64,000 nt of DNA from Spirosomataceae bacterium TFI 002 (GCA_900230115.1 LT907983.1:2542001-2606000), one strand, 5' to 3'. Counted from the stretch's first letter, positions 54,478 through 64,000 are shown. The notes: generated from the letters alone by a model not told the origin. Numbers and translations: made by a program.

Positions 54478-55338
54478 ATGTACATTGATCTTCACATTCT
54501 ACTTTATATTCTAATTGCCTACGTAGTATTGAGCATCACGGCTTACTATATCCAAGAGTGGATGATCTTTAAACCCGAAAAGTTGGCGGATGATTTTGAA
54601 TTCAATTATTCATATCCTTTTGAAGAGCTCAAGTTTCCAATAAGTGAAGGGACGAAAATTAGTGGATTACGTTTTTTTACAGAAGAAAAAGAAAAGAGAG
54701 GCCTAGTCATTTATTTTCATGGTAATACACGAAGTGTTAAGGGTTGGGCAAAATACTCAAGGGACTTTACGGTACACGGTTACGATGTGGTGATGATCGA
54801 TTATCGTGGATTTGGTAAAAGTACAGGAAAAAGAACGGAGAAAACACTTTATGAAGACGCTCTTCATGTGTATAACCGAATGCGATTTGACCTAAAATAT
54901 AAAGAAAGTGACATTGTGATTTATGGTAGATCCTTGGGGTCTGGTTTTGCGGCTAAGTTGGCATCTTCTGTAAAGCCAGAAATGTTAATCTTAGATGCTC
55001 CATATTATAGTTTTTCGCATTTGACAAGTCGTTATTTGCCATTTTTGCCAATTTCAATGCTGTTGCGATTCAAAATCAGAACAGACGAATGGTTGAAATA
55101 CTGTAGATGCCCCATATACATTATTCATGGAACTAAGGATCGGTTAATTCCTTTGTCGTCAAGTGTGAGGTTGTCGAAAGTCGCTCCACTTAATACTCAC
55201 TTAGCTCCAATCTATGGTGGAGGTCATAATAACCTTCCCACTTTTCCTGAGTATCATCGAGTATTGAGGGATATTTTATTAGATCAATTTGATGCTTTTG
55301 AAAAACAAATTTTAGGTGATATAGGCTTCAATGCATGA
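54478..55338 (+). CDS. Membrane-anchored alpha/beta hydrolase
   Basis: 286 residues. An N-terminal membrane helix (about 5-25) anchors an alpha/beta-hydrolase fold: HGNTRS oxyanion region near 81-86, nucleophile elbow YGRSLGSG with Ser152, Asp in IIHGTKDRLIPL and His in GGGHNNLP. It resembles the FrsA/BEM46-like group. The ATG follows the sulfatase TAA directly. The next gene is a paralogue overlapping by 4 bp. Substrate unknown; a membrane-proximal esterase is the safe description. Confidence 0.9.
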   Translation: MYIDLHILLYILIAYVVLSITAYYIQEWMIFKPEKLADDFEFNYSYPFEELKFPISEGTKISGLRFFTEEKEKRGLVIYFHGNTRSVKGWAKYSRDFTVHGYDVVMIDYRGFGKSTGKRTEKTLYEDALHVYNRMRFDLKYKESDIVIYGRSLGSGFAAKLASSVKPEMLILDAPYYSFSHLTSRYLPFLPISMLLRFKIRTDEWLKYCRCPIYIIHGTKDRLIPLSSSVRLSKVAPLNTHLAPIYGGGHNNLPTFPEYHRVLRDILLDQFDAFEKQILGDIGFNA

Positions 55339-56147
55339 GTAAGAAACTACTTATTGGAATATTTAAATGGTTGCTGGGCTTTTACCTCGTTGTTTTATTG
55401 TTGCTTTACCTTTTTCAGGATAAGATTATTTTCCAAGCTACATCACTGCCTCAGGACTTTAAATTTAGTTTTGACCAACAGTTTGATGAGAAAACATTTA
55501 CAACTCCTGATGGAGTAGCTCTAAATACGCTGTTTTTTCCTGCCAATGGAAAGTCAAAGGGCTTAATTTTTTATTGCCATGGAAACAGAAGAAATCTTAA
55601 AACTTGGGGTCGATTCGCAAGGAGCTTTACCAAAAATGGATATGATATTTTCATGTGGGACTATAGGGGTTTTGGTAAAAGCGAAGGAAAACCTAGTGAA
55701 TACAACATCTTCAGTGATGCAGAGTTTATTTATGATAAAATGAGTGAAAAATATCCTGAAAATAAGATAATCGTATATGGAAGATCACTAGGAACAGGAG
55801 TAGCGACTAAATTAGCAGCTGGATACTCTCCAAAGAAGCTATTACTTGAAACGCCTTATTATAGCATGGCGGATGTAGGTAAAAAGCAATTCCCTTTCCT
55901 GCCGTATTCTCTTTTAATCAAACACCCATTTAGGACAGACAGGTATATTTTGAAAGTCAAATGCCCTATCCATATTTTTCATGGCACTGATGATGAACTT
56001 GTTCCTTATGAGTCCAGTCTTGACTTAGCTAAAGTTTTAAATAAAGAGCCAACTGAATTGATTACTACCATAGAAGGCGGTGGTCACAGAGGATTGGAGC
56101 GATTTGATGAGTATCAAATAAGACTATCCGAGCTTTTGGAGAATTGA
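55335..56147 (+). CDS. Membrane-anchored alpha/beta hydrolase, tandem paralogue
   Basis: 270 residues, similar throughout to the preceding gene product: N-terminal membrane helix (about 8-28), HGNRRN near 82-87, YGRSLGTG with Ser151, HGTDDELVPY and GGGHRGLE. Tandem duplication followed by divergence is the likely origin. The ATGA overlap with the first copy points to coupled translation. Last gene of the sulfatase operon. Confidence 0.9.
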   Translation: MSKKLLIGIFKWLLGFYLVVLLLLYLFQDKIIFQATSLPQDFKFSFDQQFDEKTFTTPDGVALNTLFFPANGKSKGLIFYCHGNRRNLKTWGRFARSFTKNGYDIFMWDYRGFGKSEGKPSEYNIFSDAEFIYDKMSEKYPENKIIVYGRSLGTGVATKLAAGYSPKKLLLETPYYSMADVGKKQFPFLPYSLLIKHPFRTDRYILKVKCPIHIFHGTDDELVPYESSLDLAKVLNKEPTELITTIEGGGHRGLERFDEYQIRLSELLEN

Positions 56148-56274
56148 ACGGTATAATTTTTCACGACTGTTTTGTGCTAAATCTTTAAAAGTTTAACAAT
56201 TTCAAACATTCTATATCCATGCCTTTTTACAGCCTAAGTATTTGAAATTATGACCTTCTAACAGAGCTCGTCTA

Positions 56275-59200
56275 CTACACCTTCGGAGGCAACAACTTAT
56301 ACATTACAGGGGTAACAATTCTTGTTAGAATAAGAGAAGAGATCAATCCACCGATAATTACTAAGGCAAGTGGAGAATAGAGCGGAGAGTGCTCCATTAC
56401 TAATGGAATAAGTCCACCAATTGCTGTTAAAGTTGTAAGAACTATCGGAATAAATCGTGTTTCACCTGCTTTTTCTATGGCTTCATCTATACTAAGACCT
56501 TCTTCTTTGCGGAGGTAGTTTGTGAAATCCACCAGCAGAATAGAATTTTTGACTTCAATTCCGGCAAGAGCAATGATACCTACAATGGCTGTGAAAGAAA
56601 GCGAGTATCCACCGATAAACAGGATTCCTACTGCTCCAATCATTCCAAGCGGAATAACTGATAAGACAATGAAGGAGCTTTTGAAAGTTCTGAACTCGAG
56701 CACAAGAATGGCCAAAATTCCGAAAATTGTAATGATAATTATGTTGCCCAAACCGCCAAACGTCTCAGCTTGCCTTTCTGCTTCACCAGAAATTTTGAAT
56801 TGGTAACCTTCTGGAAGTTTGATTTCATCTAGTTTAGACAAAAAATCTTTCTGAACTGAAGGGGCTAAATAACCATCAGCCACAAATGCGGAAACAATTG
56901 CATAACGTTCGCGATCGTAGTGAGTGATAAAGTTTGGAGAACTCTCAAACTGTACAGTTGCTAGTTGTGAAAGGGGTATTTGTGCTCCATTGGCGGCAGG
57001 AATATATATTTTGTCGAAGACATCTAAATTTGGCTTTATTCCTGTTTTTATTCCAACACTTATGTCAAACTCATCGCCGTTATTAGCTCTGTAAGAAGAA
57101 ACTGTAAGGCCAGCAATTGCCATTCGAATAGTCTTGTCAATTTCTGTAAGTGGTATTCCAAAAAGACCTGCCTTGTCCTTGTTGATATGAACTCTTAGAT
57201 CCGTATTTACTGCTGTGGCTGGGTTATCAACATATATTGTTCCTTCAGTTGCTTTGTATGCTGCTTCTACTTTTCGAGAAATAGAACGAAGTGTATCAAT
57301 ATTTTCTCCAAATACGCGAATTGCTAGAGGTGCCGTGACAGGTGGACCTTGTTCAAACTCTTTTACTTGTATCTTTGCACCAGGATAGTCTTTAAAAACA
57401 CCGCGTAGCTTATTGATTAGAGTTGTTCTTTCTGGGACCTCGGTATTTTCTTGAAGCTGCACAAATATTTGAGCAAAGTTAGAACTCGTACCTCCTCTCG
57501 GAAGCAAGTTGTAATAAATTCTTGGATTGTCTTTTCCTACATTGGATGCATAATTAAGTACCAACTCGTGAGCTGCTAGCTCTTTTTCTACAAACCTTGC
57601 GGCTTGATCAGTAACATCTAGATTGGTACCAATTGGTGTATTTATATTAACCAAAAACTGTGGCTTTTCAGAAGAAGGAAAAACACTTATTCCTATGACG
57701 GGTATGAGAGCTAGACTTCCCACAAAAATTAGAACTGCAATTAAAAGTGTAGCTGCTGGATGTCGCAATGACCAATGTAAAATACGCCTATATGAGCCTT
57801 CAATCCCAATTTTCATGTATTTAAGTACAATGTTTCCTTCTTCAGAACTTGTTTTTGGCATAATCAAACTAGCCAAGAACGGAACAATTGTAACAGACAC
57901 AAAAAGAGAAGCTAAAACGGTAGTAAAAACTGCCATAGGCATACTTCTAATAAACTCTCCCGCCGCCTCTGGTAAAAAGGTCAGTGGTAAGAAGGCAAAC
58001 AACAGAGTAGCAGTGCAGCCAACTACGGCCAATCCAATTTGCTTAGTTCCTAATACAGCAGCATCACGCCGCGAATGCCCTTCTCTAAGGAACCTGGCAA
58101 TGTTTTCGACAACGACAATGGAGTCATCTACCAACAACCCAAGAGCGATCACTAAACCAACTATACTCAATTGGTTTATGCCAAATCCTAATAAATCCAA
58201 CCCTGCAAGACCTATAGAGAGAGAAAGAGGAATAGAGATCATAACGATCAATGCTGCACGCCAACCTAGTGGTATTAATGTTATCATGACTAAGAGAATC
58301 GCTATTCCAAAATCCTTTGCCAAGCCTAGTAACCTCTTAGAAACACTTTTTGCCTGATCAAAACTTTTTTCAAAACCATAAGAACTAGGTAGGTTTTGAG
58401 CAAATTCTTCAATGATAGGTGAGATCTGGTCATTGACTTCAAAAATATTAGTGTTCTTTTTCTGTGTTGCTGTGATAAAAACTGCTCTTTTCCCGTTTAG
58501 CCTTCCTAAATATGAGTTCTCTTCGTACTCAAAATTCACATCAGCAATATCTCTGAGTTTTGTAACTTGAGTTCCTGAGCTGCTCACAATAGTTTGCTCA
58601 ATTTCTAAGAGAGATTCATAGCTACCCGATGTTTTAACATTAAGTTTTCGCTGACCAATTTCGATAGCACCTGCTGGAATGTCTGCATTCTCAGCTTGTA
58701 TTAGACCAATTACCCTATTCAATGGAATGTGTAATTGAGCCATGCGGTCGGTATTGAGAGATACCTTAACTTTTCGCTTTGGAAAAGCGTGTATCTCCAC
58801 AGATTTTAAAGTTTTAACCTTTTCTAGTTTCGTTTTTAGTTCATCAGCCTTCTGTTCCATATCAGCGTACGGAATGGTTTCGGACATCAGTGCACATTGA
58901 ATAATATTTACTGATTCGGGAGTGTATTTGAATACGTCAATACTAAAAATATCTTGAGGTAATTTGCTTCTTATTGCATTGACTTCACGTACGGTCTCAC
59001 CATATTTTTCTTTTTCGTCTATATGGTGTTGAAACTCTATGGTGATGGTTCCTATCCATCGGCCGAATTGGAAAAAATAGTCTTGATATCATCCAGCTCA
59101 GCCAGTTTTTCTTCTATTGGGTCTACTACAAGCTTTTCTATATCCTCCGGACTTGTACCAGGATACACGACTACTACGGTGTTATAAGTGGCTTTAAGTA

Positions 59201-59315
59201 CTGGATCTTCAGCTTTGGGCATGTTCAATAATGAACTCACACCAAGGGCTATGATCATTAAAAAGATAATGACAGTAAATTGATAATTTTTGACAGAGAA
59301 CTCAGCTATTTTCAT
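56275..59315 (-). pseudogene. RND efflux pump inner-membrane subunit, frameshifted near N-terminus
   Basis: The ATG at 59315 starts MKIAEFSVKNYQFTVIIFLM, the first helix of an AcrB-type pump. After TIFSNSADG a stop occurs at 59052. The adjacent frame continues IGTITIEFQHHIDEKEKYGE and runs to 56275, with the proton-relay aspartates in GLVIALGLLVDDSIVVVEN. Adding one base at GATGGATAGG gives 1013 residues, the full family length. The ATG at 58887 is internal, not a true start. It ends an efflux operon (TolC, adaptor, pump). Either the pump is lost or one base is missing from the read. Confidence 0.88.
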
Positions 59316-60346
59316 GGATTTACGGCTTTAACTTTTTGTCCATTACTGAGGAAATTTGCTCCTTGGCTGATAATCTCTTGATTTTCGCTTAGCCCTGCTA
59401 ATACTTCTACTTTTTCATTCCCAATTCGACCCGTTATAATTGCTTGCTTCTTTGCAACGCCATTTTCATAAAGAAAAACATATGCTTCAGTACCATTGGC
59501 TTCTACAAGACTTTCGATGGGAACACTCAGGACTAATTGTTGCCCTGGAGGTGTAATTGTTGCCTTTGCGACGAATCCTGAAATAAGCTTTTCGCTTATT
59601 TTCTCTAAAGTCAATTCTGCTTCGAAAGTACCAGTTGCGGGGTTTATCATTTCGGCCAATTGTGTGACTCTCGCGTCAAAAACACGACCAGGATAGGCAT
59701 CTAAACTTACTTTTGCGGGGTAACCTTTTTTTACTTTTACAATATCTCTGTCAGACAAGCCAACGTTAAGTAAAAAAGCTGATGAGCCAGTGCCCATTAT
59801 AATAGCTGGGGCAAAAGGAGTGATCAATTCACCAGCTTCTGATATCTTTCTTAAAATCCGACCTGATTGTGGAGCGTATATTTTAGAAAGCTTTTGGTTG
59901 TATTTGGCAACTTGTAGTCCTTGTTGAGCTAGTTCAAATCCTGTGGTTGCATCGTCTAGGTTTGTTTGCGTTGCGGCCTCGTCTTCTACCAGTTTTTTAA
60001 CTCGCTCTAGGTCTCGTTGAGACTTTTGAAAACCTAGCTGTGCTTGATTTACTTGAGCGTCAATTTCGGACATATCAAGTTCAGCAAGTAGCTGTCCCGC
60101 TTTTACAAACTGGCCTTCGGACACTAACATTCTTTTTATTAGCCCACCTGTTTTGAAGGCTAACTTCAATTCTTCTTTAGAACTTAATACCCCACTCGCG
60201 ACGATATTGTCCTGAATTGATGATTTTTGCACATTGGTAATTGTAACGGCAATAAGCTCAGCTTCAATAACCTTTTCCTCTTTAGTACTTTCTGTCCTAC
60301 AGGCATTAAAGGTTAAGAGTAAAACTAAAATTAATAGTCTATTCAT
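59312..60346 (-). CDS. RND efflux periplasmic adaptor, lipoprotein
   Basis: 344 residues from the ATG at 60346; a GTG 21 bases earlier is possible but gives a poorer signal. LTFNAC sets a lipobox at Cys16. The adaptor pattern is present: barrel-sandwich hybrid (LVSEGQFVKAGQLLAELD), a coiled coil (about residues 100-150) and the beta-barrel and membrane-proximal domains. It links the inner-membrane pump to the TolC channel. It overlaps the pump start by 4 bp. Confidence 0.93.
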   Translation of the reverse strand: MNRLLILVLLLTFNACRTESTKEEKVIEAELIAVTITNVQKSSIQDNIVASGVLSSKEELKLAFKTGGLIKRMLVSEGQFVKAGQLLAELDMSEIDAQVNQAQLGFQKSQRDLERVKKLVEDEAATQTNLDDATTGFELAQQGLQVAKYNQKLSKIYAPQSGRILRKISEAGELITPFAPAIIMGTGSSAFLLNVGLSDRDIVKVKKGYPAKVSLDAYPGRVFDARVTQLAEMINPATGTFEAELTLEKISEKLISGFVAKATITPPGQQLVLSVPIESLVEANGTEAYVFLYENGVAKKQAIITGRIGNEKVEVLAGLSENQEIISQGANFLSNGQKVKAVNP

Positions 60347-60382
60347 TGTTTTCTTTTTTTTGGACACGAAGTCTCTAAGGTT

Positions 60383-61738
60383 TTACATCCCACTAACCTT
60401 TCTTAATTCCGTAATTTTTAGCCAAAAGTCGTACTTAGCTATTACTTGGTTTAAGCTAGCTGTTAGCACATCATTTTGAGCTTTTAAAATTTCGATAGTA
60501 AGAGCATTGCCATTTTTATATTTACTTTCTAAAATTCGTAGCACTTCACTTGTCTGTTCTATTCCTGGTAGGGATTCATTCAAATAGCTTTCACTCGCCC
60601 CACACTCCAAAAACGCTTGAGTAACCTGAAGTGCAACTTGCTGTTTTACTTGCTCTACTTCGTGATTTAAGATGTTTTTTTGAATGGTTGCTTGCTGAAT
60701 TTTGTATTGCTTTTCTTTACCGTGAAATAAATCCCATTTAAGACCAATTTGCCCTACTGCAAAAGCTTGGTCTTTGAAAGTGTATCCAAAACCTTGGAAA
60801 CCTGCACTTCCACCTAAGAACAATTCGGGTAGTTTGGCATTTTTCTCAGCTAGTTCAATGGCTGTTTCGTTTATTTTTAGTCCACTTTGTAGTTGCATGA
60901 ATTCTGGGCGATGAATTGTTGCACTATTTTGGTAAAACTCACTTTCGTTAATGCTGGGAATCGTTTCCACATAAATTAAATCAACCTCTATATCACTGTT
61001 CGCTGGTCGATTGAGAAGGAAATTGAAATAGGCCTTTGCTATTTTTGATTGACTTTCTACTTGTGTCAGTTGCTGCTTAACCTTGCTTTGCTCGTATTTG
61101 GCGGATAAAACGACGTCTTTTAAGGCTACTTTGTTCTTTACCAAGTTTTCATTGAAGGCGATTAATTTGTCCAAAAAGACAATGGATTCTTTAATGGTTT
61201 TTATTCCTTCAAGACTTTTGAGGTATTGGAGGTATGCAGTGCTTATTTGATAACGCAATTCGTGCTTGAGCACTTTTTGTTTAGCAATTTCAGATTGCAA
61301 AAGCTCTTTTTGAATGAGCCAATTATACTTGATATTAGAATTGAATAAAGGGTATTGAACCTTTAAAACTGTTTCATGAAAATTGTTGGGAGCAAACTGA
61401 ATGTCTACATTCTCTACAGAAGGAAAATTATTCGTGTTGGTCAATTGATTCAGTGTTCCATAAACAGGATTAAGTAAATCGCCAATGGGAAATTGTAAAC
61501 TCCTTCCGCCAGAAGCTAAGGTGTAGGTTGGATTAAAGCTGATTAACGGTGCAAAGTTTGACCGTGCTAAATTTATGCTGTTCAGAGCCTTTTCCAGCGA
61601 AATTTCTTGTTTCTTTAGTCCAATATTATTTTCGAGACCCTCTTCTATATATTTTTCTAAAACGGCAGATTCTTGAGCCATTCCAGTTATGTTGAAAAGA
61701 AGAAATATAAGGAAACCTAATATTCTTATCATTGTCAA
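60383..61738 (-). CDS. TolC-family outer-membrane efflux protein
   Basis: 451 residues with a signal peptide (to about 21, NITGMAQ). Two repeats of long coiled coils and short beta segments match the outer-membrane efflux family. It forms the exit duct of the pump encoded downstream. Its start overlaps the thioesterase stop by 4 bp, so it is in the same operon as the small enzymes upstream. Confidence 0.92.
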   Translation of the reverse strand: MTMIRILGFLIFLLFNITGMAQESAVLEKYIEEGLENNIGLKKQEISLEKALNSINLARSNFAPLISFNPTYTLASGGRSLQFPIGDLLNPVYGTLNQLTNTNNFPSVENVDIQFAPNNFHETVLKVQYPLFNSNIKYNWLIQKELLQSEIAKQKVLKHELRYQISTAYLQYLKSLEGIKTIKESIVFLDKLIAFNENLVKNKVALKDVVLSAKYEQSKVKQQLTQVESQSKIAKAYFNFLLNRPANSDIEVDLIYVETIPSINESEFYQNSATIHRPEFMQLQSGLKINETAIELAEKNAKLPELFLGGSAGFQGFGYTFKDQAFAVGQIGLKWDLFHGKEKQYKIQQATIQKNILNHEVEQVKQQVALQVTQAFLECGASESYLNESLPGIEQTSEVLRILESKYKNGNALTIEILKAQNDVLTASLNQVIAKYDFWLKITELRKVSGM

Positions 61739-62154
61739 TAGCTGGTTTTAACCATGTTACTTGTTGCTTTCGATATCAATTTATTTTCTTGATTGTAAAT
61801 TCGACACTCAACATGAACCATTGTTTTACCCGCACGAATTATCTCAGAAACCACCTTTATAGTTTCTCCTTTTTTTCCCGGTCTTAAAAAATCAACATTT
61901 AAATTGGCCGCAGCGAAAAAAGCCTCATTTCCAAGCGTATATGTTGTCATACCAATCACTTCGTCCATCATGGCTGCAGCAATGCCGCCATGCATGATTC
62001 CTGCAGGATTGGTCATTTCGTCCCTGATTACAAAAGAAACAGTCATTGTTCCATTCTCAACGGCTAATAAGGTTCCATTGAGCCATTTCCCAAGTGGGGA
62101 TGGACTTGAATCTTTTGATTCTTTACCTATAAGTTGTTTAAATTGATCTATCAT
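61735..62154 (-). CDS. PaaI-like hotdog-fold thioesterase
   Basis: 139 residues. NPAGIMHGGIAAAMMDEVIG carries the HGG motif and catalytic Asp region of PaaI-type thioesterases, and NLNVDFLRPGKKGETI is the second conserved strand. It hydrolyses acyl- or aryl-CoA thioesters. It sits between membrane and efflux genes with 4-bp overlaps on both sides, which is unusual and suggests a role in handling a toxic acyl compound. Confidence 0.92.
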   Translation of the reverse strand: MIDQFKQLIGKESKDSSPSPLGKWLNGTLLAVENGTMTVSFVIRDEMTNPAGIMHGGIAAAMMDEVIGMTTYTLGNEAFFAAANLNVDFLRPGKKGETIKVVSEIIRAGKTMVHVECRIYNQENKLISKATSNMVKTSY

Positions 62155-62504
62155 TGTTTTCCTATTATTCCTAGATGAGTGTATTTAAAACCGGTGTTCA
62201 GTTTGAGACCGTAGCCAAAGAGCCTGTCCATTGCAGAGTGGGCAAAAAGTATGATTCCTGTTAGTTGTATGGGCTGTGAAAGTACGAAATAGCCTATTAT
62301 GAAAATAATAATTCCTAAGGCTTTATGATGAAATAAATTATAAAGAATTGCCCCAACTTTTGGTCCCATTGTATAACCTATCATTGAGAGGTCTGGTAAA
62401 AGTATCAAGGCTAAAAACCACCACCAAGTATAATCCAATTGAGAGAATAAGAAAATACCTAAGGCAAATTGGGCTAGTTCTTCTAGTTTAATTAAGTTTT
62501 TCAT
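62151..62504 (-). CDS. DUF4260 membrane protein
   Basis: 117 residues with four hydrophobic helices. LEELAQFALGIFLFSQL, LLPDLSMIGYTMGPKVGA, YNLFHHKALGI and HSAMDRLFGYGLKL are DUF4260 hallmarks; His and Asp residues in membrane-proximal positions could bind a metal. Function unknown. Overlaps both neighbours by 4 bp. Confidence 0.92.
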   Translation of the reverse strand: MKNLIKLEELAQFALGIFLFSQLDYTWWWFLALILLPDLSMIGYTMGPKVGAILYNLFHHKALGIIIFIIGYFVLSQPIQLTGIILFAHSAMDRLFGYGLKLNTGFKYTHLGIIGKQ

Positions 62505-62968
62505 TTCGCTATTCTTTGTTTAGCTGTTTGATAATCTGCTGTAGAATCTTGAGTTCCTATAAATTTACCCAAGCCAAAACTGGGCATGTTTCCGTATACG
62601 CTTTCGTACGTCCCTGGTTTTTGAATATAAGTTTCGTGCCAAATACCTATGGCTTCTCCACTGTTTTTGATCTTTTTGTAGTAATCAATCCATGCTGGGT
62701 AATGCTCTTGATTTCTATCTTTAGCATATGCATCAAGTTTCTCAAAAGACTCCCAATATTGAACCATAATGGTTGTTCTTCCAAACCAACTTTCAGCTCC
62801 AAGAAAACCGCTTTCGGGTTTCGAATAAAGTTCTTTTATCATTCTTCCCATTGCTGATCCGACTTGCATTATTGAACCAAATTTCCACCACTTATTTACT
62901 CGCATACCTATAAGAAACACAACAAACTCTTTATCCTTTATGGCTGAGACACGCTTGGCAGTATTCAT
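62501..62968 (-). CDS. DUF4188 (monooxygenase-like) protein
   Basis: 155 residues from the ATG at 62968, chosen because it forms an ATGA overlap with the upstream gene like the rest of the operon; a longer frame to 63007 would overlap by 43 bp. FVVFLIGMRVNKWWKF, WFGRTTIMVQYWESFEKLDAYA and GIWHETYIQKPGTYESVYGNMP mark DUF4188, a haem-free dimeric-barrel-like family sometimes labelled monooxygenase. Cytoplasmic. Confidence 0.9.
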   Translation of the reverse strand: MNTAKRVSAIKDKEFVVFLIGMRVNKWWKFGSIMQVGSAMGRMIKELYSKPESGFLGAESWFGRTTIMVQYWESFEKLDAYAKDRNQEHYPAWIDYYKKIKNSGEAIGIWHETYIQKPGTYESVYGNMPSFGLGKFIGTQDSTADYQTAKQRIAK

Positions 62969-63543
62969 GATTCTTTCAATGCTATTTTGTTGATTTTTGA
63001 AATCCACTTTGCCCTAAACTCATCAGTAGAAAGTCTTATAGGGCCAATAGAGGTTATGCTGACTGGTTTGATTCCAACAAACTCAAAAGTCATTTTTTTA
63101 AGTGCCCTGTGACTGGGTGCTTTGTTAAATAACCAATAAAACCAAACAGGTTGATCCATTGTAGCTATGATCCTAGCCGATTTACCTTTTAGCAACTTAT
63201 CCCACCATAATGATCCTTCTCTTTTTTGAAATGCCATACCAGGTAGAAATAATCGATCAAAAAAACCTTTTGCAAGAGCAGGAATACCCCCCCACCAAAG
63301 CGGATGAATAAAAACGATATGATCGGCCCATTGAATTTTTTCCCAAGCCTGTAAAAGGTCTGGTTCTAATTCCATTCTTTTGCTGTAACCATAGCTTAAG
63401 TTTGGATCAAAATTCAAATCAGGAATTACAATTTCTTGTACTTCCGCTCCATTAGTTATGGCTGTTGATTTATAAGCCTGTCCCAAGGCAACGCAAAAGC
63501 TTTCTGGGTTGGGATGAGATTGAAGAATGAGTATTTTTTTCAC
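62965..63543 (-). CDS. NAD(P)H dehydrogenase (quinone), KefF/MdaB flavodoxin-like
   Basis: 192 residues from the GTG at 63543. The start is fixed by a GTGA overlap with the upstream gene stop; a frame to 63588 adds 15 non-family residues. KKILILQSHPNPESFC, FIHPLWWGGIPALAKGFFDR and LLKGKSARII are the flavin-binding motifs of Flavodoxin_2 quinone reductases. It reduces quinones by two electrons and protects against electrophiles. It belongs to the efflux operon. Confidence 0.93.
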   Translation of the reverse strand: MKKILILQSHPNPESFCVALGQAYKSTAITNGAEVQEIVIPDLNFDPNLSYGYSKRMELEPDLLQAWEKIQWADHIVFIHPLWWGGIPALAKGFFDRLFLPGMAFQKREGSLWWDKLLKGKSARIIATMDQPVWFYWLFNKAPSHRALKKMTFEFVGIKPVSITSIGPIRLSTDEFRAKWISKINKIALKES

Positions 63544-63962
63544 GGAATAAAGGTTATTAATATTGAACTTATACCTAGCCAAAAACAAAGCGGAATGAAT
63601 AATTGACTGTCTTTTTTTGCAAAAACGGTTTCTTTAATTTTCTTTTTTATACCCACATAATTAAAATCACCTATCGCTCTAATAATAAATATGGCACCAA
63701 TAACTCTTGTAAGAATTACACTGTAAAGTGTGTCTTCATAGATGCTAATATTGCTCCCTACGATCACAGAAAAAGCCAGTAAACCAAGCCCAACTATCAT
63801 AGTTGCAAAGAACCCAGGACTAAAATTTAGAGATGAGGTAGGATTGGTATTAGTTGGCAAGGCGTAAACCAGCCACTTTTTTCCACCCAATGCCCAATAG
63901 AAATGTACGCAGGAAAGAAAAAAAAGTATAATTGAATTGATTATAACCAATGACTCTTTCAT
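63540..63962 (-). CDS. DUF3995 membrane protein
   Basis: 140 residues with four membrane helices. HFYWALGG near residues 21-28 and FATMIVGLGLLAFSVIV followed by ILTRVIGAIFIIRAIGDFNYVG mark DUF3995. Function unknown. It is the first gene visible in the leftward detoxification/efflux operon; the ATG at 63962 leaves 38 bp to the window edge, so the promoter and any regulator lie outside. Confidence 0.9.
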   Translation of the reverse strand: MKESLVIINSIILFFLSCVHFYWALGGKKWLVYALPTNTNPTSSLNFSPGFFATMIVGLGLLAFSVIVGSNISIYEDTLYSVILTRVIGAIFIIRAIGDFNYVGIKKKIKETVFAKKDSQLFIPLCFWLGISSILITFIP

Positions 63963-64000
63963 TCTAAATGGCTTTTAGCATGGTTGTAAAAGTTTGAAAT

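Noticed and set aside
57623-58357. Rightward 244-codon open frame
   Set aside because: It is antisense to the conserved RND pump sequence and encodes a low-complexity basic protein with no family resemblance.
58876-58887. ATG at 58887 as a separate pump gene start
   Set aside because: Family residues continue upstream in the same frame to about 59050, so the ATG is internal to a frameshifted gene.

Overview
The window looks like a low-GC Bacteroidota chromosome, most likely Cytophagales. The evidence is lineage-typical families (PSD1/DUF1501 pair, DUF4296 lipoprotein, LytTR/His_kinase pair, DUF58/BatD-like genes, VWA plus carboxypeptidase-regulatory domains beside an ECF sigma factor, NrtR-type sugar regulator), Bacteroidota-style lipoboxes, A-rich leaders instead of strong Shine-Dalgarno sites, and frequent TTG starts. 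The species assignment is inference. No rRNA, tRNA or CRISPR array was seen.

Layout. 1-8.6 kb: Tat-exported DUF1501 and haem-binding PSD1 genes, a broken Kv-type potassium channel, a broken PhoD-like phosphatase, a small retropepsin-like protein and a Gfo/Idh/MocA oxidoreductase. 8.5-13.8 kb: a LytTR two-component operon, a CPBP-like membrane protein and an intact IS1182-family insertion sequence. 13.9-24.4 kb: two polyprenyl-phosphate glycosyltransferases, an AraC regulator, DUF58 and BatD-like genes, a NeuD-like acyltransferase, pyruvate carboxylase and NhaA. 24.8-31 kb: orphan sensory and propeller proteins, then a VWA / ECF sigma / anti-sigma-TonB cluster. 31-38.2 kb: a xylan locus (GH10 xylanase, GPH symporter, GH43, TRAP transporter) transcribed away from a NrtR-like regulator. 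38.5-48.7 kb: fasciclin protein, amidase, ComB, a toxin-antitoxin locus with a broken toxin, GcvT, an iron operon (membrane-tethered DtxR-FeoA fusion plus split FeoB), a secreted protein and a ModF-like ABC protein.

48.7-52.6 kb is the accessory island and the most unusual part. Three copies of a 234-bp element (A), bounded by hairpins, alternate with three copies of a second structured repeat (B). Between them lie AT-rich genes: a multi-pass membrane protein of no known family, and an orphan polymorphic-toxin type 44 domain stop-start coupled to a small membrane protein. A DUF433 antitoxin with an eroded PIN-like toxin follows.

53-64 kb: sulfatase with two tandem membrane-anchored alpha/beta hydrolases, then an eight-gene leftward operon whose genes mostly overlap by 4 bp. 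It carries small detoxification proteins followed by TolC, an RND adaptor and an RND pump that is frameshifted.

Five genes carry frameshifts: channel, phosphatase, RelE/ParE toxin, PIN-like toxin and RND pump. Three of these are single-base changes in homopolymers. Either the assembly has indel errors or some of these are real lesions; the PIN-like toxin also has a stop codon and is probably genuinely dead.
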